Source: Sulfurovum sp. (GTDB lineage: Bacteria; Campylobacterota; Campylobacteria; Campylobacterales; Sulfurovaceae). From it: a stretch of 64,000 bases of DNA. Under the pieces are notes generated by a model, which made no database searches, was not told where the DNA came from, and worked only from the letters and a program-made list of their open reading frames with translations. Made by a program: the position numbers and the translations under genes. Numbering within the stretch: position 1 is the stretch's first letter; every line of letters begins with the position of its first letter. The DNA lies in assembly GCA_026990595.1 (NCBI GenBank), contig JALXCZ010000048.1, positions 1 to 64,000 on the forward strand, given 5' to 3'. Positions 8,870-17,456 of the stretch are shown piece after piece.

Positions 8870-10354
8870 CTATACATCTTTGTTCACCAAAATCTTTTCT
8901 ATCTCATCCATCAGATCATTGATCTCGGCATTGTTCACTTTGATGTTCTCCACCAATTCCAACGGTGACTTATGCTCTATCACCTCGATGTTATTCGGGT
9001 TCTTCGCAGAGATGTCGTACTCTTTAATGTCATTGACATTAACTATCCACGAGTTATCGGTAAGCTTTCGTTCTTTCCATACACTCAAAAATTCTTTGAA
9101 GTGCTCATACTGGATGGGTCTGTTTTTTGTGAGCTTCTTTTCAGGGGTGACTTCATAGTAGAAGATATCCGAAGTACTCCCATTACGGTCGAAAAATACT
9201 ACATTGGTCTTTACCCCACTGTAAGGCAAAAACACGCCACTAGGCAGGCTGAGTATGGTATGCACATTAAAACGCTCTAAAAGCTCCTTTTTAACTGCTT
9301 GAAACGCCTTGTTTGTCTGAAACAACACACCCTCAGGAATGACCACACCACATCTACCCTCTAGTTTGAGGTGGTTCATCATGTGTTGCAGAAAGAGAAG
9401 CTCTGTTGCGTTAGATTTAATGGGGAAGTTCTGCTGTATCTGCTCTTTCTCTTTCCCTCCAAAAGGTGGGTTTGCCAGTATGCAGTCATAGTGGTCTTTC
9501 TCTTCGAGTCCTCGTATGTCTTTGGTAAGGGTGTTAGTCTTGGCAATGTTGGGCGACTCGATGCCATGGAGTATCATATTCATCACACCCATCACGTAGC
9601 TTAATGGTGTCTTTTCGTTACCGAAAAAAGTCTCTTGGTTTAGAAACTTCAGCTCTGTAGTAGAAAGCTCCCTCTGTTTGTTCGCCTCCACATCGTCATA
9701 ACGTATATGGTTATATGCCTCTATCAGAAACCCACATGACCCAACTGCAGGGTCATAGATGCTCTCACCTATCTGAGGGTCAACCACATCAACGATGGTC
9801 TTAATGAGTGGTCGAGGTGTATAAAACTCCCCAGAGTTACCCCCATCACTCCCCATGTCCTTGAGCAGTTTTTCATAGATGAGCGAGAGCTGAAACAAAT
9901 CAGCCTGAGAGTGAAAGTCCATCGCATCGATGATGTCCAGCACCTCACGAAGCGTATGCCCATTGGCTATGCGATTATCGATAAATTCAAAAATAGCCCC
10001 TATCTTATACTTCACCGACTTCACATCAGCAGTGATGGACTTAAACCCTTTGAGGTACGAGAACAGTTCATCATTCACAAAGTCAAGCAAATCATCCCCA
10101 CTCTGAGCATTCATAAGGTTAAGCTTTCCCTTATCATCTTTAGGACAAGCCCAAACATCCCAACGATACTTCTCGTCTATGATGTAGGTATATTCCTTAC
10201 CATCCAGCTCCGCTTCTTCTGCCTTGTTTATCTCAAGGTCATTGATGAACTTTAGAAAGAGTATCCAAGATATCTGCTCTGTGTACATCATCGCACCAGA
10301 GATGCCGTCGTCTCGACGGAGGATGTCGGTTATTCTGTTTATTTTACTTTCCAT
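8870..10354 (-). CDS. hsdM: Type I restriction-modification methyltransferase subunit HsdM
   Basis: 494 residues. An N-terminal HsdM helical domain is followed by an adenine-N6 methyltransferase with SAM motif I DPAVGSCGF (201-209) and catalytic motif IV NPPF (295-298). It methylates the site chosen by HsdS, protecting host DNA from HsdR. All motifs intact, normal length. The 41-bp hairpin array ends 17 bp upstream of its start, so hsdM expression could be affected by the array. Confidence 0.94.
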   Translation of the reverse strand: MESKINRITDILRRDDGISGAMMYTEQISWILFLKFINDLEINKAEEAELDGKEYTYIIDEKYRWDVWACPKDDKGKLNLMNAQSGDDLLDFVNDELFSYLKGFKSITADVKSVKYKIGAIFEFIDNRIANGHTLREVLDIIDAMDFHSQADLFQLSLIYEKLLKDMGSDGGNSGEFYTPRPLIKTIVDVVDPQIGESIYDPAVGSCGFLIEAYNHIRYDDVEANKQRELSTTELKFLNQETFFGNEKTPLSYVMGVMNMILHGIESPNIAKTNTLTKDIRGLEEKDHYDCILANPPFGGKEKEQIQQNFPIKSNATELLFLQHMMNHLKLEGRCGVVIPEGVLFQTNKAFQAVKKELLERFNVHTILSLPSGVFLPYSGVKTNVVFFDRNGSTSDIFYYEVTPEKKLTKNRPIQYEHFKEFLSVWKERKLTDNSWIVNVNDIKEYDISAKNPNNIEVIEHKSPLELVENIKVNNAEINDLMDEIEKILVNKDV

Positions 10355-10370
10355 GGTTGCCTTTTTATAT

Positions 10371-10575
10371 CTATGGGTAATTTTTACCGTTTTTTATACA
10401 TAGGTCATAAGCTATGGGTAAATTATTGACTTTTTTACCCATAGGTTTGAACCTATGTTAACTTTTTTGCGTTTTTTTAACATAAACCGTTTGATATGTT
10501 AGAATTTTAGCCTTTTTCTAACATATTAGAGAGCATATGTTAGATTATATGCCTTTTTTTAACATATCAAAGAGC
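10371..10575. repeat. Tandem array of five 41-bp hairpin units
   Basis: Units start at 10371, 10412, 10453, 10494 and 10535, an exact 41-bp spacing. Each is a stem-loop of about 32 nt plus a spacer of about 8 nt, with a T-rich loop containing a TTTTT run on the + strand. Stems differ but keep pairing: the second is CTATGGGTAA/TTACCCATAG, the third TATGTTAA/TTAACATA, the fourth and fifth ATATGTTA/TAACATAT; the first is partly mismatched. The last unit runs through the fic stop codon, and the array ends 17 bp before hsdM. Function unknown; not a CRISPR array. Confidence 0.85.
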
Positions 10576-11600
10576 TCTTTATTGATAAAATATTTACTTC
10601 TACCTATTTTTATACCCTCCATCATGCTGTGTTTTTCCAACTCATTCAAATAGATTGAAGCTGTTTGTCGAGCAATACCTAAACCCTCCACCAAAAAATC
10701 AATCTTCGTATAAGGGTGCATAAAAAGTATCTCTACCAAATCCTTACTATAAATCTTTGGCAGCTTCTCTTTTATCTCTATTTTGGTTTTGTGCATGAGT
10801 GCATAAATACCGTTAATGAGTTCTATAGTCTCCAATGATGTCTGCTCCACACCATCGAGCATATAGAGTATCCACTTCTCCCAGTTCTCTTTAGTGCGTA
10901 CCTCTTGCAGCAGTCGGTAGTAGTCTGCCTTATGCTGAATGATGTACGAACTCAGGTACAAGATAGGAATATCTAACAGCTCTTTGAGTATGAGGTACAA
11001 GATATTGATGATCCTCCCTGTCCTGCCGTTACCGTCATAAAACGGATGTATACTCTCAAACTGATAATGAATAATCGCCATATTGACCAACGGGTCAAGC
11101 TCATTTGGTTCATTGATGTATGCTTCAAGATTTGCAAGCAGTTCTTCTATAACCTCATACTCCTGCGGTGGTTCAAACACTACTTCCCCTGTAGCCATGT
11201 TACGAAGCACCGTACCACTCTGCCGCCTCACCCCTGCATCATTCTGCTCCAACTCTTTTTGAATGGTGATGATGTCTCTTTTGATCAAAAGCTTATTCTC
11301 CTGCACCAAAGCAAACCCTTTGAGCAAAGCCTGTCGGTAATGCTCCACCTCTTTAGTCTTATGGGTCACAGAACTTATGTCCAATTCCGCACGAAAAAGC
11401 TCATCATGCGTGGTGATGATATTCTCAATCTCCGAACTATCCTTAGCCTCACGAAGCACCAAAGAGTTTATAAGTATCTGAGAGTTTGGGATGATTTTTG
11501 CCACTCCGTTGAGTTTGGCTAAGGCACGGTTGGCGGAGATGGCTTTTTTTAGGACTTTTTGGGTTTCCATATTTGTTTGTAGAGGGAGGTTAATCATCAT
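10545..11600 (-). CDS. Fic-family AMPylase-like protein
   Basis: The track starts at a TTG (11609); the ATG at 11600 follows GGGAAG and is preferred, giving 351 residues. An N-terminal Fic_N region holds SSEIEN (55-60), resembling the inhibitory helix motif of self-regulated Fic proteins. The Fic core carries an intact catalytic HPFYDGNGRTGR (from 185) and a C-terminal winged helix follows (YTKIDFLVEGLGIARQTAS). Fic enzymes transfer AMP or other nucleotides to proteins. Its position inside an hsd operon and its overlap with the GHKL gene suggest a defence role, as for standalone Fic (SoFic) proteins; this is inference. Confidence 0.9.
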   Translation of the reverse strand: MMINLPLQTNMETQKVLKKAISANRALAKLNGVAKIIPNSQILINSLVLREAKDSSEIENIITTHDELFRAELDISSVTHKTKEVEHYRQALLKGFALVQENKLLIKRDIITIQKELEQNDAGVRRQSGTVLRNMATGEVVFEPPQEYEVIEELLANLEAYINEPNELDPLVNMAIIHYQFESIHPFYDGNGRTGRIINILYLILKELLDIPILYLSSYIIQHKADYYRLLQEVRTKENWEKWILYMLDGVEQTSLETIELINGIYALMHKTKIEIKEKLPKIYSKDLVEILFMHPYTKIDFLVEGLGIARQTASIYLNELEKHSMMEGIKIGRSKYFINKELFDMLKKGI

Positions 11601-13725
11601 TCTTCCCAAGTAATTTATCGATATAGTGTTTATTCCTTAATTTTGCTCTTTCTAGCAATGTAGAGTATTTAATAATTTCCGTATATAATGCACCATCTTT
11701 TCTATTAAATTTACCTACTATTCGTTTATATGGTCTAAATATAAAATTCAAACCTTCTGCATCTTTAAAGTCAGAATCATTATCTACAATATCATCTACA
11801 TCAATATTTTCTCCAATCAAATATCCATAAAAAGTATTAAATTTATATTTATCTTTTGATAAATTATTTATTAGTGAAGCATATCTATTTATTTGTGTTA
11901 GATGATTGGATATATTTACATTAGGTGTTTTGAATTCTATAATAATACATTTACTTTCTTTTGGAAATAATAAAATATCTGTTCTATTTAATCCTGCATC
12001 ACCTTCTTGTTTTAATTTATATTGCTCTTCTTCTAGAGTTAATTTCTCTTTAAATATTGTTTCATTATTTAACATTATTGTTCCAAGAGAACCTTCAGAA
12101 GCTCCCTTAAAGTATATATAATCTTCATTGAGAATCCACATATCACTTGTATTAGAATCTACAGAATGTTTAGGAAAAATCAAGTTATGTAATAACTCTT
12201 CATCAATATTTCTACCTCCATTATTTTGTATAGTTAATGTACGATTTAAAACTTTGTCAAATAAATCAAGAACTAGCTTTCTTCTTGCTACTGCATGAGT
12301 TAATGCTGTTCTATTTTGAAGAGGAATTACTTGAACTAATTCTTCAATATGTTGATTTAACTTATTTTGATAGTTATTTTGTTCCGAATTAGTCAAATCT
12401 AAGGTATCAAGTTGATCAATTTTTTCTTTAATCTCTGCATCTTTTTCTGCAATAATTGCGACATCAGCCTTATATACTTTTTTTAATATGCTTTCATCTG
12501 TATCATTAATATTGATTTTTGCATTTTGTATTGTTTTTTCATTTAAAAGAAACATTTTTCTTAATTTATCAAGATTTTCTTCATGTTTTTTCTTTTTATC
12601 TCTAATTTCTTCATACATAGATAAAATTTTACTATTTACATGATTATTAATATCATCCAGCAAAATTAATTCTTGATCTTTATTTAATGTTTTTTTAGCT
12701 TCTTCTTCAGTATATAGTTCTAACTCACCTCTATTATCACTATCTTTTTTATCTATATATTCTCCAGAAACAAGAAAAAGATATCTATTTGAATCAATGG
12801 ACTCCTTTGGTTTCAATACATCAAGTGAAACATTTTCTACAATATTTTTATTTATAATAATCTCTTGTTTGCTAGTTAATTTTAAAGAATTTTCTGACAA
12901 CATACTTTGATTAATAACAAACGATTTTATAATAAATTTTTCACTATTTTCTACTTTAATAAAATCAGTACCATTAAACATTTTATAGTTGATTTCAATT
13001 ATTTCTTCTTTGTTGACTTCTACAATATCATTAGCAGTAATTGTTTCTATCTCTGAAGATGAGTCTGTTTTTATAGTTATTGTTGGAAGTGTCTCCCTAT
13101 TAGCAGCAAAATATTCTAAATATCGGTGTAATATTTCTTGCTTTAAAATAGTAGGAGTAAGCTCACTATACAGTCTTTTATCATCATCATCCAATAAAGT
13201 TTTTAATTCTAACTTTGTATAACTATTCTTTTTATCTTTTTCAATTGAGGGATTTTTATAAACTAGTATAGAATGTTGTTCTAAATATCTTTTAGATTTA
13301 GATAATTTAAAATACCTTTTTAAAAAATCTTTTTTTTCTTGATTATTCTTATAAACACTTTCATATATTGCTACATCAAAATAATGTATAAATTGTAATC
13401 TACCAGAACCTTTATTTGCAAAACCTTTGCTTTCATCATAAATATTTTTTAATCTATCAAATCCTTTATCTGTAAAACCAATACCTGTATCTATGATTGA
13501 TATAGATTGTAAATTTTTAACATCATTATCATTTGAAAATAAAGTACCTTTGAAATTTAAACTTATAGTTATTTCTCTCTTGCAACCATTACACATCTTA
13601 ATAGCTTCAAGTGAATTAGTAAATGCTTCATAAATTGGTTGTAAATAATTTTTAGATTTTTTTATTCTTTTAAGCAAACCAGGATAATTCATTCCCTTTG
13701 CTTCATAATAGTTATATTGTATCAC
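11590..13725 (-). CDS. GHKL ATPase fused to PD-(D/E)XK nuclease, defence candidate
   Basis: 711 residues, GTG start at 13725 supported by GGGAG 8 bp upstream and a 4-bp GTGA overlap with hsdR. The N-terminus is a GHKL (MutL/Hsp90-type) ATPase: N box EAFTNSLEAI (N37), G1 DTGIGF (79-84) and G2 NKGSGRLQF (105-112). The middle is charged and coiled-coil-rich (about 360-450). Near the C-terminus, DILLFP (D583) followed by CIIIEFKTP (E597, K599) fits a PD-(D/E)XK nuclease core. The gene is visibly more AT-rich than hsdM and hsdR. I do not recognise it as a named defence protein. Confidence 0.75.
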   Translation of the reverse strand: MIQYNYYEAKGMNYPGLLKRIKKSKNYLQPIYEAFTNSLEAIKMCNGCKREITISLNFKGTLFSNDNDVKNLQSISIIDTGIGFTDKGFDRLKNIYDESKGFANKGSGRLQFIHYFDVAIYESVYKNNQEKKDFLKRYFKLSKSKRYLEQHSILVYKNPSIEKDKKNSYTKLELKTLLDDDDKRLYSELTPTILKQEILHRYLEYFAANRETLPTITIKTDSSSEIETITANDIVEVNKEEIIEINYKMFNGTDFIKVENSEKFIIKSFVINQSMLSENSLKLTSKQEIIINKNIVENVSLDVLKPKESIDSNRYLFLVSGEYIDKKDSDNRGELELYTEEEAKKTLNKDQELILLDDINNHVNSKILSMYEEIRDKKKKHEENLDKLRKMFLLNEKTIQNAKININDTDESILKKVYKADVAIIAEKDAEIKEKIDQLDTLDLTNSEQNNYQNKLNQHIEELVQVIPLQNRTALTHAVARRKLVLDLFDKVLNRTLTIQNNGGRNIDEELLHNLIFPKHSVDSNTSDMWILNEDYIYFKGASEGSLGTIMLNNETIFKEKLTLEEEQYKLKQEGDAGLNRTDILLFPKESKCIIIEFKTPNVNISNHLTQINRYASLINNLSKDKYKFNTFYGYLIGENIDVDDIVDNDSDFKDAEGLNFIFRPYKRIVGKFNRKDGALYTEIIKYSTLLERAKLRNKHYIDKLLGKNDD

Positions 13726-16058
13726 TTATAAATCTCCCTCTGCAACCCAAAATACCCCTCACGTATATTCACAGCTCCATCAAATGCCTCTTTGAGTTCG
13801 TTTCTGTCTATCCCAGAAAGTTTAATAAGGGAAGAGAGCTTATCACTCCCCATCTCTTTAACTCCATCTTTCTCATACCGTTCTAAGATAAAGTTCAAAA
13901 ACTCTTTGACCTTACCGTTATGATACTTCTCTATATACTTTCGGTAATGCACAGCAAAAGCCCTCTCACTGCGTGTCTTGATCTCTAGGTTGAACGCCAA
14001 GTGAGCCAGTACATCGTAGATGTCACTCTCTTCAGCATCAAAGATGGCTTTGAGTTCTTCTAGTTGTACTTCGTCTATCTGCATACTTCGCAACTTACCC
14101 AGAAGCTCTTCACGCTTCACAGGGTCTGACCATAACTCTCTGAGTTGTATTTCATCATGAAAAAACTTGTCGAGTATACCTACCAAAAACTCTAAAAATT
14201 CATGGGTTTTAAGAGGGATGCCATCTTCTCCTACATAGGTCGTCTCTATGTCTATGACTTTGAGCTTTCTCCCTCGAATGTCAATAGTTACTTTCTCTTT
14301 GCCTTTGACAGGCTCAGGCACCGGATCACTTGGATCACGGTCGCCATAAGGAAGCTTGGGCTCTTTGACCTTGTCTGTTCCCGTATCAGGCTCTACCGTA
14401 GTTTCATCTATCTGCTCTTCAGGTAAACCATCCCACGCATCATCATAAAAAAGGTTTGTCGCACCCACAAAGTCGATGATGGTAAAAAAGTCCTTACCCT
14501 CATATACTCTCGTACCACGCCCGATGATCTGTTTGAACTCTGTCATAGAACGAATGGGAGCCGTGAGGACGACATTTCGTACATTCTTTGCATCTACTCC
14601 TGTGGTAAGCATCTTGGAAGAAGTCAAGATAGTCGGAATGTCTCTGTCATTGTTCTGAAAAGCTTCAAGGAAGTCACGCCCTATCTCTCCTTCATCAGAA
14701 GTAACACGAACACAGTAGTCGTTGTCTTTGACTGTTTTGTACTTGTCTATGGCTATTTTCATGTCGATTGCGTGTTTTTGGTTTACACAAAAGACGATGG
14801 TTTTATCCATAGGGTTTATCTGCTCTAGTATAGTTTTGGCAACAAGCTCTGTACGCTTGGGAATGATGACTTGCTTTTCAAACTTGTCGAGTGTGACTAT
14901 CTGCTCTTCTAGTTCGCCTTGCACGATGTCATTAGGGTTAAACTTGTACTCATCAATATTTGTCTTGATACGCTTTACCTTGTAAGGCGTAAGGAAACCA
15001 TCATTTATCCCCTCTTTGAGAGAGTACTCGTAGACAGGTTCACCGAAATACTTGTATGTATCACCATTGTCATCTCTTTTGGGTGTGGCAGTCAATCCCA
15101 AATGCACCGCAGAACCGAAGTAGTCCAGTATCTCCCTCCAGGAACTCTCATCGTTCGCAGAGCCTCTGTGACATTCGTCTATAACAATCAGGTCGAAAAA
15201 CTCTTCTGGGTACTGCTTGTAGTAGGCTGTTACATCGTTCTCTTCATCAAACTCATCTGACTTACGCTCAGCGATGGACTGATAGATAGCAAAGAATACA
15301 TTGGCATTGGTTGGTACTCTGCCACCTCGCTTTCGTATCTCCTTGCCATTAACACGGACGATGTCTTTTTCTAGTGGATTAAAAGTGTTAAAGGCTTGGT
15401 CTGCCAATACATTTCTATCTGCTAAGAAAAGTACCTTAGGTCGTCTCTGCGTGCCAGACTTACTCCATTTGGCTTCAAAAAGTCTATAGACTATCTGAAA
15501 AGCGATGTAAGTCTTACCTGTACCTGTAGCAAGGGTAAGCAGTACCTTGTCTTTACCATTGGCAATGGCTTCAAGGGTTTTGTCCACGGCTATCTGCTGA
15601 TAGTAGCGTGGTTTCATACTGCCTTCAAAATGGAACGGTTGTTTGATGATGCTCTCTTTGGTAGGGGTAAGCGTAGGAAACTTTCTCTCAAAAAGTGTCT
15701 GTGGCGTAGGGAAAGATTCTACCCAGTCACCTTTACCTGTAATAAGATTATGTTCATAAATCTTATGTCCGTTGGTCGCATAGACAAAATCTATCTTAAG
15801 TTTTTGAGCATAATTGATAGACTGCTGTAGTCCATCGAGAGGATCTTTATTCTCAGCTTTGGCTTCGATGATGGCAAGATTGCTGTTTTCATATACAAGA
15901 AGGTAGTCCACATAATACCGCTTCCCACGCTTCCCACCAATGAGCTTACGCCCATCTGTAAAGTAGTATTCACGGACAATGTGAGATTCTAGCCAATGAC
16001 TGGATTTAATTTGAGGGTCGATAAGTTTAGCTCTAGTATCTGCTTCTGTATATGCCAT
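13722..16058 (-). CDS. hsdR: Type I restriction endonuclease subunit HsdR
   Basis: The track begins at a TTG (16073); ATG at 16058 sits behind GAGAGG and gives 778 residues. N-terminal PD-(D/E)XK nuclease with VDYLLV (D51) and AIIEAKA (E65, K67), then a superfamily-2 helicase with Walker A ATGTGKTY, DEAD-type IDECHRGS and motif VI QIIGRGTR. The motor translocates DNA and cuts at a distance. First gene of the operon and closest to the tRNA. C-terminal EcoEI-type region present; no lesion seen. Confidence 0.93.
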   Translation of the reverse strand: MAYTEADTRAKLIDPQIKSSHWLESHIVREYYFTDGRKLIGGKRGKRYYVDYLLVYENSNLAIIEAKAENKDPLDGLQQSINYAQKLKIDFVYATNGHKIYEHNLITGKGDWVESFPTPQTLFERKFPTLTPTKESIIKQPFHFEGSMKPRYYQQIAVDKTLEAIANGKDKVLLTLATGTGKTYIAFQIVYRLFEAKWSKSGTQRRPKVLFLADRNVLADQAFNTFNPLEKDIVRVNGKEIRKRGGRVPTNANVFFAIYQSIAERKSDEFDEENDVTAYYKQYPEEFFDLIVIDECHRGSANDESSWREILDYFGSAVHLGLTATPKRDDNGDTYKYFGEPVYEYSLKEGINDGFLTPYKVKRIKTNIDEYKFNPNDIVQGELEEQIVTLDKFEKQVIIPKRTELVAKTILEQINPMDKTIVFCVNQKHAIDMKIAIDKYKTVKDNDYCVRVTSDEGEIGRDFLEAFQNNDRDIPTILTSSKMLTTGVDAKNVRNVVLTAPIRSMTEFKQIIGRGTRVYEGKDFFTIIDFVGATNLFYDDAWDGLPEEQIDETTVEPDTGTDKVKEPKLPYGDRDPSDPVPEPVKGKEKVTIDIRGRKLKVIDIETTYVGEDGIPLKTHEFLEFLVGILDKFFHDEIQLRELWSDPVKREELLGKLRSMQIDEVQLEELKAIFDAEESDIYDVLAHLAFNLEIKTRSERAFAVHYRKYIEKYHNGKVKEFLNFILERYEKDGVKEMGSDKLSSLIKLSGIDRNELKEAFDGAVNIREGYFGLQREIYK

Positions 16059-16181
16059 CTTACCTCTCCCCAATTTGAAGTAATATATTTTAGCGTAAAA
16101 AGTTATAGGATTGATTAGGTATGTTTATCTATCTGGTAGTAAGGGGGTTAGTTGGATTTTAATGGATTGTATTGGATAGTT

Positions 16182-16207
16182 AAGTGGTGGGTCCTCGGGG
16201 ACTCGAA
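16182..16207 (+). repeat. Proximal att-like repeat within the tRNA 3' end
   Basis: Partner of the copy at 6338-6363 (25 of 26 identical). It overlaps the last 23 nt of the tRNA gene, so the intact tRNA is retained at this end of the island. A tyrosine recombinase would be expected next to it, but the first island gene is hsdR. Confidence 0.8.
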
Positions 16208-16261
16208 CCCCGGACCACTCGGTTATGAGCCGAGTGCTCTAACCAGCTGAGCTAAAGACCC
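16185..16261 (-). tRNA. tRNA with CAU anticodon (Met or lysidine-type Ile2)
   Basis: 77 nt including encoded CCA. Acceptor GGGTCTT pairs with AGGACCC, the D-arm has AGCTCAGCTGGTTAGAGC, the anticodon stem ACTCGG/CCGAGT holds loop CTCATAA, and the T-arm has GGTTCGAGTCC. CAU reads Met or, after lysidine modification, Ile AUA; overall sequence is somewhat closer to Ile2 types but I cannot decide. It starts 4 bp after the rodA stop and was used as an island integration site. Confidence 0.93.
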
Positions 16262-16265
16262 GTAT

Positions 16266-17408
16266 TTAGGCGAGTGTGCCTTTTGTTTGCATTGTTATTT
16301 TTGCGTCAGAAGTATATCGACTGTAGTCTTTAAAAGCAATTAAATTTTGCAAAATACCAAAAATTACTGCAAAAATGATAAATGAGGTTCCTCCGTGACT
16401 GAACATAGGCAGTGGAAGTCCAACAACCGGTGCCAGTCCTATGATCATGAATATATTAACCCCCATGTAGACAAAGAATAAAAAAGCAAGCCCTGATGCA
16501 AAGGTCCTGATGAGGTAATCGTTGGCATGTCTGGCTGAAATATAGAGCAAATTAAAAATGAGGAGTATGTAGAGTCCTATGACAGTGATCATACCTTTAA
16601 ATCCGAATCTTTCACCCAGATAGGCGAAGATAAAATCTGTAGAGGAGACAGGTAGGAATTTGAGTTGCGTTTGGGTTGCATCTTCTTTTTTCTTTCCTTC
16701 CAGTCCACCTGAACCAATGGCGATGAGAGCCTGTCTGACTTGGTAACTTGGCTTGTTTATGGCATCGTGGATACGTTTTTTCTGATAATCTTTAAGTCCG
16801 TACTGGTAGACAATCGGTGCACCTGCTCCTGCAAGTATGGCAAGGGTAACCCAAATTTTCCAGTTGATCCCGATAATAAATAAAATACCGTAGCCTGTGA
16901 TCAACAATACCAAAGCGGTACCCAGATCAGGCTCTTTGGCAATAACAATAAAAGGAATGACAATAACGATGGAGAGTTTGATAAAATCAAAAATGCCGTA
17001 CCCTTTTTCCGGGGGTGGTTTTCTGCTTATAAGATAGGCAAGCATCATAATGACATTGACTTTGATGAACTCTGAGGGCTGGATAGTAATATGAATACCG
17101 GGTATCTCGATCCAGCGTTGGGCACCGAGAATACTTTTACCGACAAACTCAACTGCAATAAGCAGACCGAGGTTCATGAGATAAAAAAGAGGAGCAAACC
17201 ACCATAATATCCGTCTCCAAGGGATAAAAACTGAAATAAAAAATACAACAAAGGCAATAAAATAATAAACCATTTGTTTGGTATAAAGATGATGATTTAT
17301 TTCATTGACAAGATAGGATGATATGGCAAAAATAGGTAAAAGTTGTATCATGAGAAGATAAGAAAAATGTTTGAAGATACGTTTATCAAAGTCAAACCAT
17401 GATTCCAT
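16266..17408 (-). CDS. rodA: Rod-shape SEDS glycosyltransferase RodA
   Basis: 380 residues, about ten transmembrane helices, SEDS family. Conserved features include EPDLGTALVLL (near 160-170), the Asp of the SEDS active site region, and FSHGGTSFI near the C-terminus. Lack of FtsW-specific features and the short length favour RodA over FtsW. It polymerises lipid II into glycan strands for elongation with a class B PBP. Divergent from pgeF, immediately upstream of the tRNA. Confidence 0.88.
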   Translation of the reverse strand: MESWFDFDKRIFKHFSYLLMIQLLPIFAISSYLVNEINHHLYTKQMVYYFIAFVVFFISVFIPWRRILWWFAPLFYLMNLGLLIAVEFVGKSILGAQRWIEIPGIHITIQPSEFIKVNVIMMLAYLISRKPPPEKGYGIFDFIKLSIVIVIPFIVIAKEPDLGTALVLLITGYGILFIIGINWKIWVTLAILAGAGAPIVYQYGLKDYQKKRIHDAINKPSYQVRQALIAIGSGGLEGKKKEDATQTQLKFLPVSSTDFIFAYLGERFGFKGMITVIGLYILLIFNLLYISARHANDYLIRTFASGLAFLFFVYMGVNIFMIIGLAPVVGLPLPMFSHGGTSFIIFAVIFGILQNLIAFKDYSRYTSDAKITMQTKGTLA

Positions 17409-17456
17409 CTGTCATCCTACTTTTTTAGGGTATTATATCGAAAAGAGTTAAGGGTT

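Noticed and set aside
10371-10575. CRISPR array
   Set aside because: Spacing is regular, but there is no invariant repeat or unique spacer, units are whole hairpins with changed stems, and no cas gene is present.
10371-10575. Series of intrinsic terminators
   Set aside because: The T-run is inside the loop on the + strand rather than after the stem, and the minus strand (direction of the operon) has A-runs there.
11046-11522. 158-aa ORF on the + strand
   Set aside because: Antisense shadow of fic, with no recognisable domain; other long opposite-strand ORFs (for example 20725-21438 and 50386-51147) are rejected for the same reason.
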